This document shows, piece by piece, positions 5,607-12,940 of a stretch of 15,565 nucleotides of DNA. A program made the position numbers and the translations under genes. Source of the DNA: Candidatus Altarchaeum sp. CG2_30_32_3053. Lineage in GTDB: Archaea; Altiarchaeota; Altiarchaeia; Altiarchaeales; Altiarchaeaceae. Location: positions 1 to 15,565 of the forward strand of contig MNZY01000008.1 of the NCBI GenBank assembly GCA_001873845.1. Reading direction: 5' to 3'. The notes beneath the pieces are model-generated. The model was given only the letters and a program-made list of their open reading frames with translations, was not told the DNA's origin and did not search any database. Within the stretch, counting starts at the first letter, position 1. Every line of letters starts with the position of its first letter.

Positions 5607-8291
5607 ATGGGAAAATTTAAAAAAATATGTGCAGCCATAGGAGGAGCAGCAATAATCAGCGCTGCAATTATGGGAATGGTTAGCGCATCAACAACAGGGT
5701 TGGATGAATTAGATAAGAGTTTTGTATATGACGCAAGCTACAATCCACATGTACAGATTATAGTAGGTGAAAAAGCAGCGGCAGCAGATGTTGTTGGAGC
5801 AGGAGATATAGCAGCAACAATCGGAAATTTGGCATATACAACAGGAGTATCCGGAGCAAATGGAGATTCAGTAGGAGAAGTAAAGTTGGCTGTGAAGAGC
5901 TGGAGTATGATTGGAAAATATGAACAGGATATAAAAAACAGAATTATCGGAGTAACTGATTTAGAAGGATCCTTTTTAAGTTCAACACCTTATGGATCAT
6001 TTTACAGCACGGATGGGCAACTACTCGCAAATGGGACATTAGCATATACTCAAGGAATGCTTAAAAATTACAATATCGGATGCCAAATTGACAAGACGGT
6101 GGCTGATTTTCCGATGAAGGTTAAGAACTGCAATGAATTGTGTTATCTTTGTTACGATATATGCCAAGAGGTAAAACATCCTGATCACGAAATGAAAGAA
6201 ACCATAAATGTAGACGGAACAAAAGTTAAATATTATGAATATGGATTGGGATGCGACAGCAAAGCAGAATCATTAAAGATGAAATTAGATTGTGGAGCAC
6301 TTCAATACACAGTTGATCTTGGCGGAATTCCTGTAGCAGCTATAAGTGATGGAGATAATTTAATAGATAGTAGCTATAGGGGAAAGATGTTGTTTATGGG
6401 TTCAAATGATTATTTTGTTAATGACTTGAGCCAGACGCAAATCGTCTTAGCAAAAGGTGAAAAATTAGTAATAAGTAGTGCAGGTGCAATAGAACCAACA
6501 TTACCACAATTGCAAGGGTATAGATTTAAATTACTTAGAGTAATTCAGAGTGGTGGAAAGGATGCTGGAGTTGTAATGGAGATTGAAAAACCCGATGGAA
6601 CAACTGTTCAGGCAACAGCATCAAAACAGGCAGGTGCTTCTCTTGGAAGAGATGTGAATGGTCACCAGATACAAATACAAACATTCCAGGTTATGGGAAA
6701 CGACGCAAATATAATTGCTTATGATATGGCAACCAAATACAAATTAGAAAACAATAAAAAGCAAGATGGATGGAGGGTTAAAATAGACAAAGATTTTTGT
6801 AATAAGGTTGGTATTGACGATTATGAAGGGAATGCATACAAAAAATATTGTCTGACAAAGTTAACATTAACACAAGAAGATGCTCAAACAATGAATGTCG
6901 GAGACACGGTATTTTTCCCGACAAAGGCAGTAAAGTTTTCTTTTGAGGGCTTTAAAGATGAGGATTTTGGGGACCCGACATGTTCAGGCGGAAAGGATAA
7001 GATAAAGATAGAAACAAGTGATGATCGTAAAGTATTATTGAGTTTTACCACAAGGGATGGACAACGACTAAATAATGTCAGATTGGATGAAGGAGGTTAT
7101 GAAATTGACGAGTTATTCTTGATAGGAAATACCGTATACAAATTCAGAGGAACAGAAGGGATTGATAACGATGAAAATCTTACAAAATTATTGCTGACTG
7201 ATGTTAGTAATGCAAACGACTTTGAAGTAATACTTACAAAGTTGAGTGGTAGTTTTGCAGGATTTAATTATACTAAGTTTGACAGATATAGTACAAGTTT
7301 AGAAAATTCGTGCAGTCCGCCATGTTCTACATTTAATGGAACCTTGCTACAAATACCAGGAGTAATGGCATATTTCCACGAAGGTAAGTTGTGGATGGAT
7401 AAAGGAAATGACAATAAAATCGGCCTAAATAATATCGCTTTAACAGACATTCAGAATGACAACTGCCCGGCAAAATTAGGGACATTATTCGAAAACGGAA
7501 CAGATCTAAATGGAGAAACAACAAATAACAATACCAATGATCAAATTTTGACCTTTAAAGGTTGTGGAGAAGATAAAGCATATATTGACTTTTATGATAC
7601 AAATAGGAAAAATAGAGGTACTGGGGATTATCAGACAAGTGTTAAAATTACAGGAACAGACACAGCACCAGTTGCTAATACATCCTGTTTGGGTGCAGGA
7701 ATTGAGTGTTACAATATGACTAAATTAGGATTTGAAGGGGTCTTAAAATGCAGCGAAGATACAAAATTGTGGTCGCCAAGGGGAGCTGACTTATTTACTG
7801 TAACAAACTATGGCAGTGACAAACAAGTGAAGGCAGTTGAAATTTGTCATCCAACAAAGAAGGCCTATATAACTTACTTCCTTGGAAAGGAAAAGGAAGA
7901 AAGTGAACAGATAGGAACAATTACTGAAGCTGATGTTGGAAAATTAAAGACAATCGGATGCTGTGAAGCAACTGTAAAGTCCTTTAGATTAAGTGCGGGC
8001 AACGCAACAGACGCAGCAGGGACATGCCATGCTATGAAACCTGTCGGAAAATTGATGGTGCTTGATAAAGGGGCAGGTACAGGCAATTTGATTGTTGTTG
8101 GAGGTCCGGTAGTTAACACAATAGCTGCAAGTGCAGGTGTTACAAAGGAGGAAATTGGAGCTGATGCAGATAAATATGTCATTAAGAAGGTGGGCAACAA
8201 ACTTGTTGTTGCAGGATGGGAAGCAGAGGATACATATGCGGCAACCGGTAAAGTTGTTGAGTGGTTACTGGCAAACGCACATACAGCATAA
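5607..8291 (+). CDS. S-layer protein, methanococcal-type family
   Basis: A cell-surface protein expected to form the paracrystalline envelope. The 894-residue product has a Sec-type signal peptide: positively charged MGKFKK, a hydrophobic core, and likely cleavage after MVSA near residue 27. Near the N terminus IIVGEKAAAADVVGAGDIAATIG (51-73) matches the family's N-terminal region. The C-terminal 70 residues (NLIVVGGPVVN, then VVAGWEAEDTYAATGKVVEWL) match its C-terminal domain. At least nine N-X-S/T sequons suggest heavy N-glycosylation. The mature chain has about 21 cysteines, including a tight C-x3-C-x2-C-x3-C cluster at 175-186, which I would not expect in this family. No C-terminal membrane anchor is seen. 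Codon use differs from neighbours (AAG before TTT, ATA for Ile, few AAATTT), consistent with high expression. It appears monocistronic, with its own promoter and a T-tract after the stop. Confidence 0.88.
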   Translation: MGKFKKICAAIGGAAIISAAIMGMVSASTTGLDELDKSFVYDASYNPHVQIIVGEKAAAADVVGAGDIAATIGNLAYTTGVSGANGDSVGEVKLAVKSWSMIGKYEQDIKNRIIGVTDLEGSFLSSTPYGSFYSTDGQLLANGTLAYTQGMLKNYNIGCQIDKTVADFPMKVKNCNELCYLCYDICQEVKHPDHEMKETINVDGTKVKYYEYGLGCDSKAESLKMKLDCGALQYTVDLGGIPVAAISDGDNLIDSSYRGKMLFMGSNDYFVNDLSQTQIVLAKGEKLVISSAGAIEPTLPQLQGYRFKLLRVIQSGGKDAGVVMEIEKPDGTTVQATASKQAGASLGRDVNGHQIQIQTFQVMGNDANIIAYDMATKYKLENNKKQDGWRVKIDKDFCNKVGIDDYEGNAYKKYCLTKLTLTQEDAQTMNVGDTVFFPTKAVKFSFEGFKDEDFGDPTCSGGKDKIKIETSDDRKVLLSFTTRDGQRLNNVRLDEGGYEIDELFLIGNTVYKFRGTEGIDNDENLTKLLLTDVSNANDFEVILTKLSGSFAGFNYTKFDRYSTSLENSCSPPCSTFNGTLLQIPGVMAYFHEGKLWMDKGNDNKIGLNNIALTDIQNDNCPAKLGTLFENGTDLNGETTNNNTNDQILTFKGCGEDKAYIDFYDTNRKNRGTGDYQTSVKITGTDTAPVANTSCLGAGIECYNMTKLGFEGVLKCSEDTKLWSPRGADLFTVTNYGSDKQVKAVEICHPTKKAYITYFLGKEKEESEQIGTITEADVGKLKTIGCCEATVKSFRLSAGNATDAAGTCHAMKPVGKLMVLDKGAGTGNLIVVGGPVVNTIAASAGVTKEEIGADADKYVIKKVGNKLVVAGWEAEDTYAATGKVVEWLLANAHTA

Positions 8292-8329
8292 ACGCATAAA
8301 GGACTAAAAACAGTGTGACGGGGAAAAAA

Positions 8330-8368
8330 TTTTATTTTTTTTCTTTTTCTTTTTCTTTCAATTTTTTA
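8330..8368 (+). terminator. T-rich terminator after the S-layer gene
   Basis: Starting about 40 bases after the stop codon, long T-runs broken by single C or A bases follow a G4A6 block. This is the oligo-T pattern that ends transcription in archaea and suits a very strongly transcribed gene. Confidence 0.55.
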
Positions 8369-8386
8369 TATATGACTTTCTGATAA

Positions 8387-8416
8387 TTTTTAATTGATTT
8401 ATTTTTAATTGATTTA
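8387..8416. repeat. two 15-bp tandem copies before acylphosphatase
   Basis: TTTTTAATTGATTTA occurs at 8387-8401 and again at 8402-8416, in the short spacer between the S-layer terminator and the acylphosphatase start. A TATA-like ATATTTTATTA follows. It is probably a promoter-proximal slippage duplication. Confidence 0.75.
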
Positions 8417-8446
8417 TATTTTATTATTTTTCAGATAAATTTGAAA

Positions 8447-8809
8447 ATGAAAAAGGCTGAAATAATTGTTAAAGGAGAGGTTCAAAGGGTCGGATATAGA
8501 GATGCAGTTGAAAAAATAGCAAGAAAATTAAATATCAAGGGATGTGTTGAAAATCTCATACACTATGATGTTAAAATACTTGCAGAATCTGAAGAAGAGA
8601 GTTTAAAAAGATTTATGGAGGCAATAAAAATAAAAAAATATCCTATTGATGTTGAAAGTGTTGAAGTTAAATATCAGGCGCCGACAGATGAATTTAAGTA
8701 TTTTGAAATAAAAAGAGGAGACCCGCAGGAAGAATTAGGAAAAAGATTGGACTACATTATCAATATTTTACAGGGTGTTGGAGAGAAACATGATACAATG
8801 CAGATATAG
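8447..8809 (+). CDS. acylphosphatase-like protein with C-terminal extension
   Basis: Acylphosphatases hydrolyse carboxyl-phosphate bonds. The first 90 or so residues form the compact alpha/beta domain: VKGEVQRVGYR (8-18) carries the catalytic arginine R18 of the phosphate loop, and N36 in VENL is the second catalytic residue. The usual QGVGFR reads QRVGYR here, so a loop glycine is arginine. The product is 120 residues, against 90-100 for a plain acylphosphatase; residues 95-120 (EELGKRLDYIINILQ and on) look like a helical extension, as in some archaeal members. I chose ATG at 8447; TTG at 8441 would add two residues. It follows the S-layer terminator, so it probably has its own promoter. Catalysis is plausible but the altered loop leaves doubt. 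Confidence 0.85.
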   Translation: MKKAEIIVKGEVQRVGYRDAVEKIARKLNIKGCVENLIHYDVKILAESEEESLKRFMEAIKIKKYPIDVESVEVKYQAPTDEFKYFEIKRGDPQEELGKRLDYIINILQGVGEKHDTMQI

Positions 8810-8902
8810 ATCCGGAAGTGATTTCTAAAAGCGGAATTAAGGACTTATACCTCTGTTGAGATTCGGCAAAATTTTTAATTTTCACTTTTAATTTTCTCTT
8901 AA

Positions 8903-9445
8903 ATGAGGGCATTTATCTCAATAAATATTCCCAATCCCATTTCAGTAAATTTTGAGGGATTTAAAAACCATGTTAAATTTAAGGCAGTTGATGCTCAAAA
9001 CATCCACCTGACTTTTAAATTTTTAGGTGAAATCACCCCAAAAGATGCAGAAGAAATTTCTAACGCACTAAATTTCATAGAAAACGAGAGAAAATTTAAA
9101 ATTTCCCTGAAAGAAGTAAGTGCATTTCCAAATGAAAAATATGTCAGGGTTTTATGTATAGGTGTTGCAGAGGGAAACAGAAAAATTTGCGAATTGCAGA
9201 AAAAGATAGATGATGCATTATTTTCAAAATTTAAATTTTTTCCCGAAAAGGACTTTGTTCCGCATTTGACAATAGCAAGAGTAAAGTATGTCCATGACAA
9301 AGCAGCATTAAAGGCATTTATTGAAAAATACAATGACTTTGAATTCCTGAAATTCACAGCAGAAAAGGTCTCTTTAATGCAAAGCGAATTAAGAACAGAA
9401 GGACCAATTTATAGCGAAATAAAGGCATTTTTATTAAAGGATTAG
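8903..9445 (+). CDS. thpR: RNA 2',3'-cyclic phosphodiesterase (2'-5' RNA ligase family)
   Basis: Members open 2',3'-cyclic phosphate RNA ends to 2'-phosphate, and join some tRNA halves through 2'-5' bonds in vitro. The 180-residue protein is a two-H phosphoesterase. The first motif HLTFKFLG lies at about residues 34-41 and the second, HLTIARV, at about 121-127; the two histidines form the catalytic pair. It opens MRAFISINIP, close to the family's MRxFIAIxLP, and ends with the usual strand pairing SLMQSEL and YSEIKAF. Length is typical. It starts with ATG and has no clear Shine-Dalgarno site. The stop codon lies one base from that of the converging rnhB, so 3' ends must overlap. The gene is dense in AAATTT (about 10 by hand count). 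Confidence 0.93.
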   Translation: MRAFISINIPNPISVNFEGFKNHVKFKAVDAQNIHLTFKFLGEITPKDAEEISNALNFIENERKFKISLKEVSAFPNEKYVRVLCIGVAEGNRKICELQKKIDDALFSKFKFFPEKDFVPHLTIARVKYVHDKAALKAFIEKYNDFEFLKFTAEKVSLMQSELRTEGPIYSEIKAFLLKD

Positions 9446-9446
9446 A

Positions 9447-10160
9447 TCAAAACAACTTTGCCTGTACTTCTTTACCTGCTTCTTTGGTTTTATCTTTTTT
9501 GTTTTCTTCCATGAACTGGACATTCCACGATTTCCTTAATATCTCTCTTGGAATTTTTGATTCGTTGTTTTTTAAAAATTCAGCTGTTTTCGGATCAGAA
9601 GGATAGCCTGAACCAAAATCACCGTAAATTTTCTTTAAATTTTCAATTTCTCTGTCCCTTTCAACCTTTGCCAATATAGAGGCAGCAGAAACCTCAATAT
9701 ATCTGCTGTCTGCAAAATGCTCGGAAATTATATTAAATTTATTTTCTCCGATACGCTCACATGATGGCAGTGATGACAAAAATTTTAATATCTTCTTTGT
9801 GAAATTTTCCTGTATGTTCTCGGGAGAATCAACATAAATAACAGACAGCATATCTGTCGTTGTTTTATCTAACTCCAAAAGCATTTCCGAAATTTCCTTT
9901 GCTTCAATATCGTTAAGGGAAATTTTCTTTCTTGTCTCGTCAATTTCTACCGGAGAAATTTTTTTAATTATGTGTTTTAATGTTATTTTCTTTATTTTTC
10001 CTTCAAGAAATTCCCTTCTTTTGGGGGTGAGTTGTTTTGAGTCCTTAATATTAAGTTCTTTCAGTTTCTCAATTCCATCTTCATCAAAGATGCAACATGC
10101 CATAACCATAGGCCCTATAACCGGTCCCCGCCCGGCTTCATCTATTCCGCAGGTAATCAC
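9447..10160 (-). CDS. rnhB: ribonuclease HII
   Basis: It cuts the RNA strand of RNA/DNA hybrids and removes single ribonucleotides from DNA. The 237-residue protein has the catalytic block GIDEAGRGPVIGPM (5-18), DSKQL, a YVDSP strand with the third acidic residue, and SAASILAKVERDREI carrying the fourth, followed by the archaeal/eukaryal-type GSGYPSDPKT. The start is GTG (MITCGIDEAG); the catalytic aspartate is only residue 7, so nothing is missing. The C terminus ends in QAKLF, a possible short PCNA-interacting motif as known in archaeal RNase HII. It lacks the second aromatic residue, so binding is uncertain. It converges on thpR with a one-base gap, and its promoter side holds a 12-bp tandem repeat. 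Confidence 0.95.
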   Translation of the reverse strand: MITCGIDEAGRGPVIGPMVMACCIFDEDGIEKLKELNIKDSKQLTPKRREFLEGKIKKITLKHIIKKISPVEIDETRKKISLNDIEAKEISEMLLELDKTTTDMLSVIYVDSPENIQENFTKKILKFLSSLPSCERIGENKFNIISEHFADSRYIEVSAASILAKVERDREIENLKKIYGDFGSGYPSDPKTAEFLKNNESKIPREILRKSWNVQFMEENKKDKTKEAGKEVQAKLF

Positions 10161-10167
10161 CTTTTTT

Positions 10168-10215
10168 AAATTTTATTATAAATTTTATTATAAATTTTAT
10201 TATAAATTTCAATAT
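10168..10215. repeat. 12-bp tandem repeat upstream of rnhB
   Basis: AAATTTTATTAT is repeated three times exactly (10168-10179, 10180-10191, 10192-10203), then a diverged copy AAATTTCAATAT (10204-10215). It begins eight bases before the GTG start of rnhB and covers the region where its TATA element should lie. A small palindrome, ATGAAAATTTCAT, overlaps the outer end. Confidence 0.85.
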
Positions 10216-10272
10216 GAAAATTTCATTTACTATGTTAAATTTTTAGTGAGATAAATTTATTAACTTTCGGAT

Positions 10273-10481
10273 ATGGCGCGGACAAAAATAGCTGAGAATG
10301 CAATAGCTGAAGAATACAAAAAGTATATGCTGGTTAAAATGTTTGATGAACTTTTGAACACAGCGAATTAACTGATGATGACTGCACAGAATTAGGTAAA
10401 AAACTAAACAATACTGTTAGGTTAAGAATAAAAAGTGACCCTGCTTTGATAAGTGAGCAGCAAATTAAAATATCAATTTAA
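10273..10481 (+). pseudogene. frameshifted small antitoxin-like gene
   Basis: An ATG at 10273 opens a 32-codon frame (MARTKIAENAIAEEYKKYM, then LVKMFDELL) that stops at 10369-10371. A second frame, open across the same point and entered near 10365, continues as ELTDDDCTELGKKLNN and on to TAA at 10479-10481. Joined, they give about 68 residues with uniform character. This suggests one original gene broken by a single-base-scale frameshift. The LTDDDCTELGKKLN helix resembles the C-terminal part of small archaeal VapB-type antitoxins, but this is only a resemblance. It lies immediately before a clear broken toxin-antitoxin pair, in the same orientation. Confidence 0.5.
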
Positions 10482-10523
10482 TTAATTTCAGTTTTAATAA
10501 AAAATAATAAAATAAACAGGAAA

Positions 10524-10744
10524 ATGGAAGCAGTAATCCGCGGTAACGAAATAATACTTCCTGGGGAAATAAAAACACGATCTAAAAAAGCAGAGGTGTA
10601 ATATAAACAGGAGATATTATTTTGATAATGCAGCACGAAAGGGAAACACTAAAAGGCATTATAAAAGCAAAATCTAAAAAATCGTCGGCAGAATTGGTCA
10701 GAGAATTAAGAGATGAAAATGACCCAAAAAGATTGGAAAATTAA
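10524..10744 (+). pseudogene. broken AbrB/VapB-type antitoxin
   Basis: The first 25 codons (MEAVIRGNEIILPGEIKTRSK, start 10524) have the look of a swapped-hairpin AbrB DNA-binding domain, then hit TAA at 10599-10601. From about 10607 a different frame resumes the pattern with TGDIILIMQHERETLKGII and ends SAELVRELRDENDPKRLEN at the TAA of 10742-10744. GDIILI is the second strand of an AbrB domain, and the charged C-terminal helix is what binds the toxin in VapB proteins. At least one frameshift plus a stop separates the halves. The coding sequence runs straight into the VapC remnant with no spacer, as in vapBC operons. Confidence 0.65.
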
Positions 10745-11031
10745 AGTTGTTTAGATACAATAGAAACTGGAAATTTAAAGGGATATGTGTCGGTTTTAAC
10801 AATTACCGAATTAATTGTTGTCTTATCCCGAAACGAAAAAGAGTTGAATAATTCAAATAAAGAAATTGTACGGATGTGTCTGGATTATGTGTTTAAGACA
10901 TTAATTGTCGTTTCTGTCAGTAGTACGGACATAGCAGGTACAGCAAGAGAACAGGATGCGGTTTGTTAACTTATGACCTGGAATTTGGCGAAATTGAGGA
11001 AATTGCTGTGATGTCGCCTTATATGTCTTAA
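10745..11031 (+). pseudogene. truncated and frameshifted VapC-type PIN toxin
   Basis: PIN-domain toxins cleave RNA, often tRNA or rRNA, and are neutralised by VapB. The remnant begins in frame directly after the antitoxin stop with CLDTIETGNLKGYVS, then VLTITELIVVLSR, the typical second helix region of a PIN domain. The first strand with the invariant aspartate is missing, as is the central part that should hold the next acidic residues. After IAGTAREQD the frame shifts: GLLTYDLEFGEIEEIAVMSP (about 10961-11020) is the usual C-terminal strand, read one frame away from the upstream part, ending at TAA 11029-11031. An N-terminal deletion, an internal deletion and a frameshift make it inactive. 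I see no transposon boundary next to it. Confidence 0.7.
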
Positions 11032-11050
11032 ATTTTAAAAATAAAACATA

Positions 11051-11083
11051 ATTTAAATTTAATTTAAATTTAATTTAAATTTA
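11051..11083. repeat. three phased 11-bp AAATTT repeats before the citramalate/isopropylmalate synthase gene
   Basis: ATTTAAATTTA is repeated three times without a mismatch (11051-11061, 11062-11072, 11073-11083). Each unit is a near palindrome and the 11-base period is close to one helical turn, so the A/T tracts fall on one face of the DNA. It ends six bases before the candidate TATA box, a position suited to an upstream activator or to intrinsic bending. Confidence 0.85.
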
Positions 11084-11088
11084 TCAAA

Positions 11089-11096
11089 TTTATATC
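11089..11096 (+). promoter_or_regulatory. candidate TATA box, leaderless start predicted
   Basis: TTTATATC is centred about 26 bases before the ATG at 11119, which would place transcription initiation at or next to the start codon. No Shine-Dalgarno sequence precedes the ATG, consistent with a leaderless mRNA. Confidence 0.5.
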
Positions 11097-11118
11097 TGAA
11101 ATTTCAAAAACCATTCAA

Positions 11119-12606
11119 ATGAACCCAAAATTTTTAGATACAACCTTACGGGACGGCGAACAAACACCCGGAATTGTGCTGAAGCCGGAGGATAAGGTTG
11201 AAATGGCAAAAGCAATAGATGAAGTCGGAGTTGATTTTATGGAAATCGGAAGTGCAATAGCAGGCGAGGGCGAAAGAGAGGCAATTAAAAAAATTTGCGA
11301 CGAGAAGAAGAATGGAGACATAAGCGCAGGGCTTTTAAGTTTTGCGAGAATACGAAAAGAAGATATAGAATACGCACTGAAATGCGGCGTTGACGGCGTC
11401 TTTCTGGTTGCACCGACATCAGACATTCATATAAAGAACAAATTAAACACAACCAGGGAAAGGGTCAGGGACTCAATCACCGGATGCGTTGAATTCTGTA
11501 AAAATAACGGATTAATTGTTGACTTGTGTTGCGAGGATGGAACAAGGACAGACACTGATTTTCTCAAAGAAATTTTAAATCAGGCAGTTGAATTAAAAAT
11601 TGAGCGATTTACCGTTGCAGACACAATCGGAATAGCAACGCAGGAAAAAATCTCGGAAATTTTTTGCGCATTATCTCCTATTGCAAAGTCCAAAATTTTG
11701 CTTGGCGTTCATTGTCATGATGATTTCGGATTAGCAACGGCAAACACGATTACTGCTGTCCGGAACGGAGCAAATGTTGCCGATGTTACGGTTAACGGAC
11801 TGGGTGAAAGAGCGGGAAATGCACCGCTTGAAGAGGTTGCAACGGGACTAAAATTTCTTTATAATTATGATGTCAATATTGACTTCAAAAAAATTTTAGG
11901 ACTATCAAAACATATTGAAAAGATTACAGGAATAGGAATAGCAAGAAATAAAGCAATTGTCGGTGAGAATGCCTTTACACATGGTGCGGGAATTCATGTT
12001 GATGGTATATTGAAAAATCCTACAACTTATGAGGCAATAAATCCTGAAATTTTTAACGCTGAAAGGAAATTTGTTCTTGGCAAGCTGATGGGGAAAAAAA
12101 CAGTAGCGAATGTGCTGGAAGAGATGGACATATCGGCTAATGACGAACAATTTGCCGAAATTTTTAAAAAACTGCAATTCATGGCAGATAAAGGAACGCG
12201 GATTACAAATTTTGATGTCAAACAGGTGGCAAATGTTATGCTGAATTTATCTGAAAAAAAAGAAATAATTTTAAAAGGCATCACTGCTTTTTCCGGATAT
12301 GTAACACAGCCCATGGCATCCGTAACATTATTAGTTAACGGGGAAGAAAAAAGGGCAATAAGCATTGGGAATGGTCCGGTTGATGCTGCAATAAATGCAA
12401 TACAAAATATCTGCAAAGATATCCCGTTTGAATTTTTGGATTACCATGTTGATGCAATTTCAGGAGGAAGCAGCGCAGGCGTTCGGGTTGAGATAAAGCT
12501 GAGGAGTAAAGGAAAAACAATAAGCGCAAGTGGTGTCGGAACTGATATTGTGCTCGCAAGTGTTGAGGCATTTTTAAACGGATTAAATCTTATATTAAGC
12601 AATTAA
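11119..12606 (+). CDS. (R)-citramalate synthase or 2-isopropylmalate synthase
   Basis: The enzyme condenses acetyl-CoA with a 2-oxoacid: pyruvate if CimA (isoleucine pathway), 2-oxoisovalerate if LeuA (leucine). The 495-residue protein has the HMGL-like barrel with DTTLRDGEQ (7-15), the metal-binding HCHDDFG (198-204), NGLGERAGNAPLEEV, and GAGIHVDGIL, followed by a linker. From about residue 370 to the end lies the LeuA-type regulatory dimer domain (GPVDAAINAI, SGGSSAGVRVE), so feedback inhibition is likely. Full domain length argues against the shorter homocitrate synthase AksA. The GSA-x-x-GEGEREAIK stretch at 44-56 looks more like methanogen CimA than the GFP of typical LeuA, so I lean to CimA without certainty. 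No partner leuC/leuD/leuB gene is in the window. Confidence 0.9.
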   Translation: MNPKFLDTTLRDGEQTPGIVLKPEDKVEMAKAIDEVGVDFMEIGSAIAGEGEREAIKKICDEKKNGDISAGLLSFARIRKEDIEYALKCGVDGVFLVAPTSDIHIKNKLNTTRERVRDSITGCVEFCKNNGLIVDLCCEDGTRTDTDFLKEILNQAVELKIERFTVADTIGIATQEKISEIFCALSPIAKSKILLGVHCHDDFGLATANTITAVRNGANVADVTVNGLGERAGNAPLEEVATGLKFLYNYDVNIDFKKILGLSKHIEKITGIGIARNKAIVGENAFTHGAGIHVDGILKNPTTYEAINPEIFNAERKFVLGKLMGKKTVANVLEEMDISANDEQFAEIFKKLQFMADKGTRITNFDVKQVANVMLNLSEKKEIILKGITAFSGYVTQPMASVTLLVNGEEKRAISIGNGPVDAAINAIQNICKDIPFEFLDYHVDAISGGSSAGVRVEIKLRSKGKTISASGVGTDIVLASVEAFLNGLNLILSN

Positions 12607-12676
12607 GCAATAAGTGATTAGGTAGGTAAATTGTAGTGAATCTACTAACTTTTGACACAAATATTTTAGATTTTAG

Positions 12677-12940
12677 GTATTTGTTTAGCTATAGTGAAAA
12701 TTTCAACTTTTGATCATTTATTTTGAACATCAATATTACATATTATGATTTGAAGAATAAATATGGACAAAAACAATATTATCAAAAGATGTCAAAATGA
12801 CTATAATTGAATTTTACTGAAACCTTCGGTTTCAATCTTTTAAAATTTATGAAATTTTAAAATTAACTTGTCATATCTTGTTTTGTAGTTATTTTTTCAT
12901 ATTTTTTGATACTTAATTTTTTAAGCAGCTAAACAAATAC
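12677..12940. mobile_element. candidate miniature element bounded by 14-bp inverted repeats
   Basis: GTATTTGTTTAGCT (12677-12690) and its exact reverse complement AGCTAAACAAATAC (12927-12940) bound a 264-bp non-coding segment. A perfect 14-bp match within this distance is unlikely by chance even at this base composition. The interior has no open reading frame; near its centre is a perfect 7-bp hairpin. The two halves align only weakly beyond the outer repeats, and I see no convincing target-site duplication. It could be a MITE-like element, a structured non-coding RNA, or a regulator's paired site. Confidence 0.4.
12818..12834. other. 7-bp perfect hairpin within the inverted-repeat segment
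   Basis: TGAAACC (12818-12824) pairs perfectly with GGTTTCA (12828-12834) across a TTC loop. It lies near the centre of the 264-bp segment and is followed by ATCTTTT and then a second palindrome, AAAATTT-ATG-AAATTTT. On the + strand it could act as a terminator-like stem. Confidence 0.55.

Noticed and set aside
7268..8200. Minus-strand open frames inside the S-layer gene
   Set aside because: They lie entirely opposite a strong coding sequence, have odd composition and match no family; they are antisense shadows.
8790..8886. Frameshifted continuation of acylphosphatase into another frame
   Set aside because: A short alternative frame (YNADIDPEVISKSGIKDLYLC) follows the stop, but it has no recognisable similarity, and the domain and helical extension are complete without it.
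11115..12571. Minus-strand open frames inside the synthase gene
   Set aside because: They overlap a complete, well-recognised enzyme on the other strand and show no protein-like conservation pattern.
12818..12860. CRISPR-repeat-like GGTTTCAATC motif
   Set aside because: Only one occurrence, no repeat-spacer periodicity; better explained as a hairpin inside the inverted-repeat segment.
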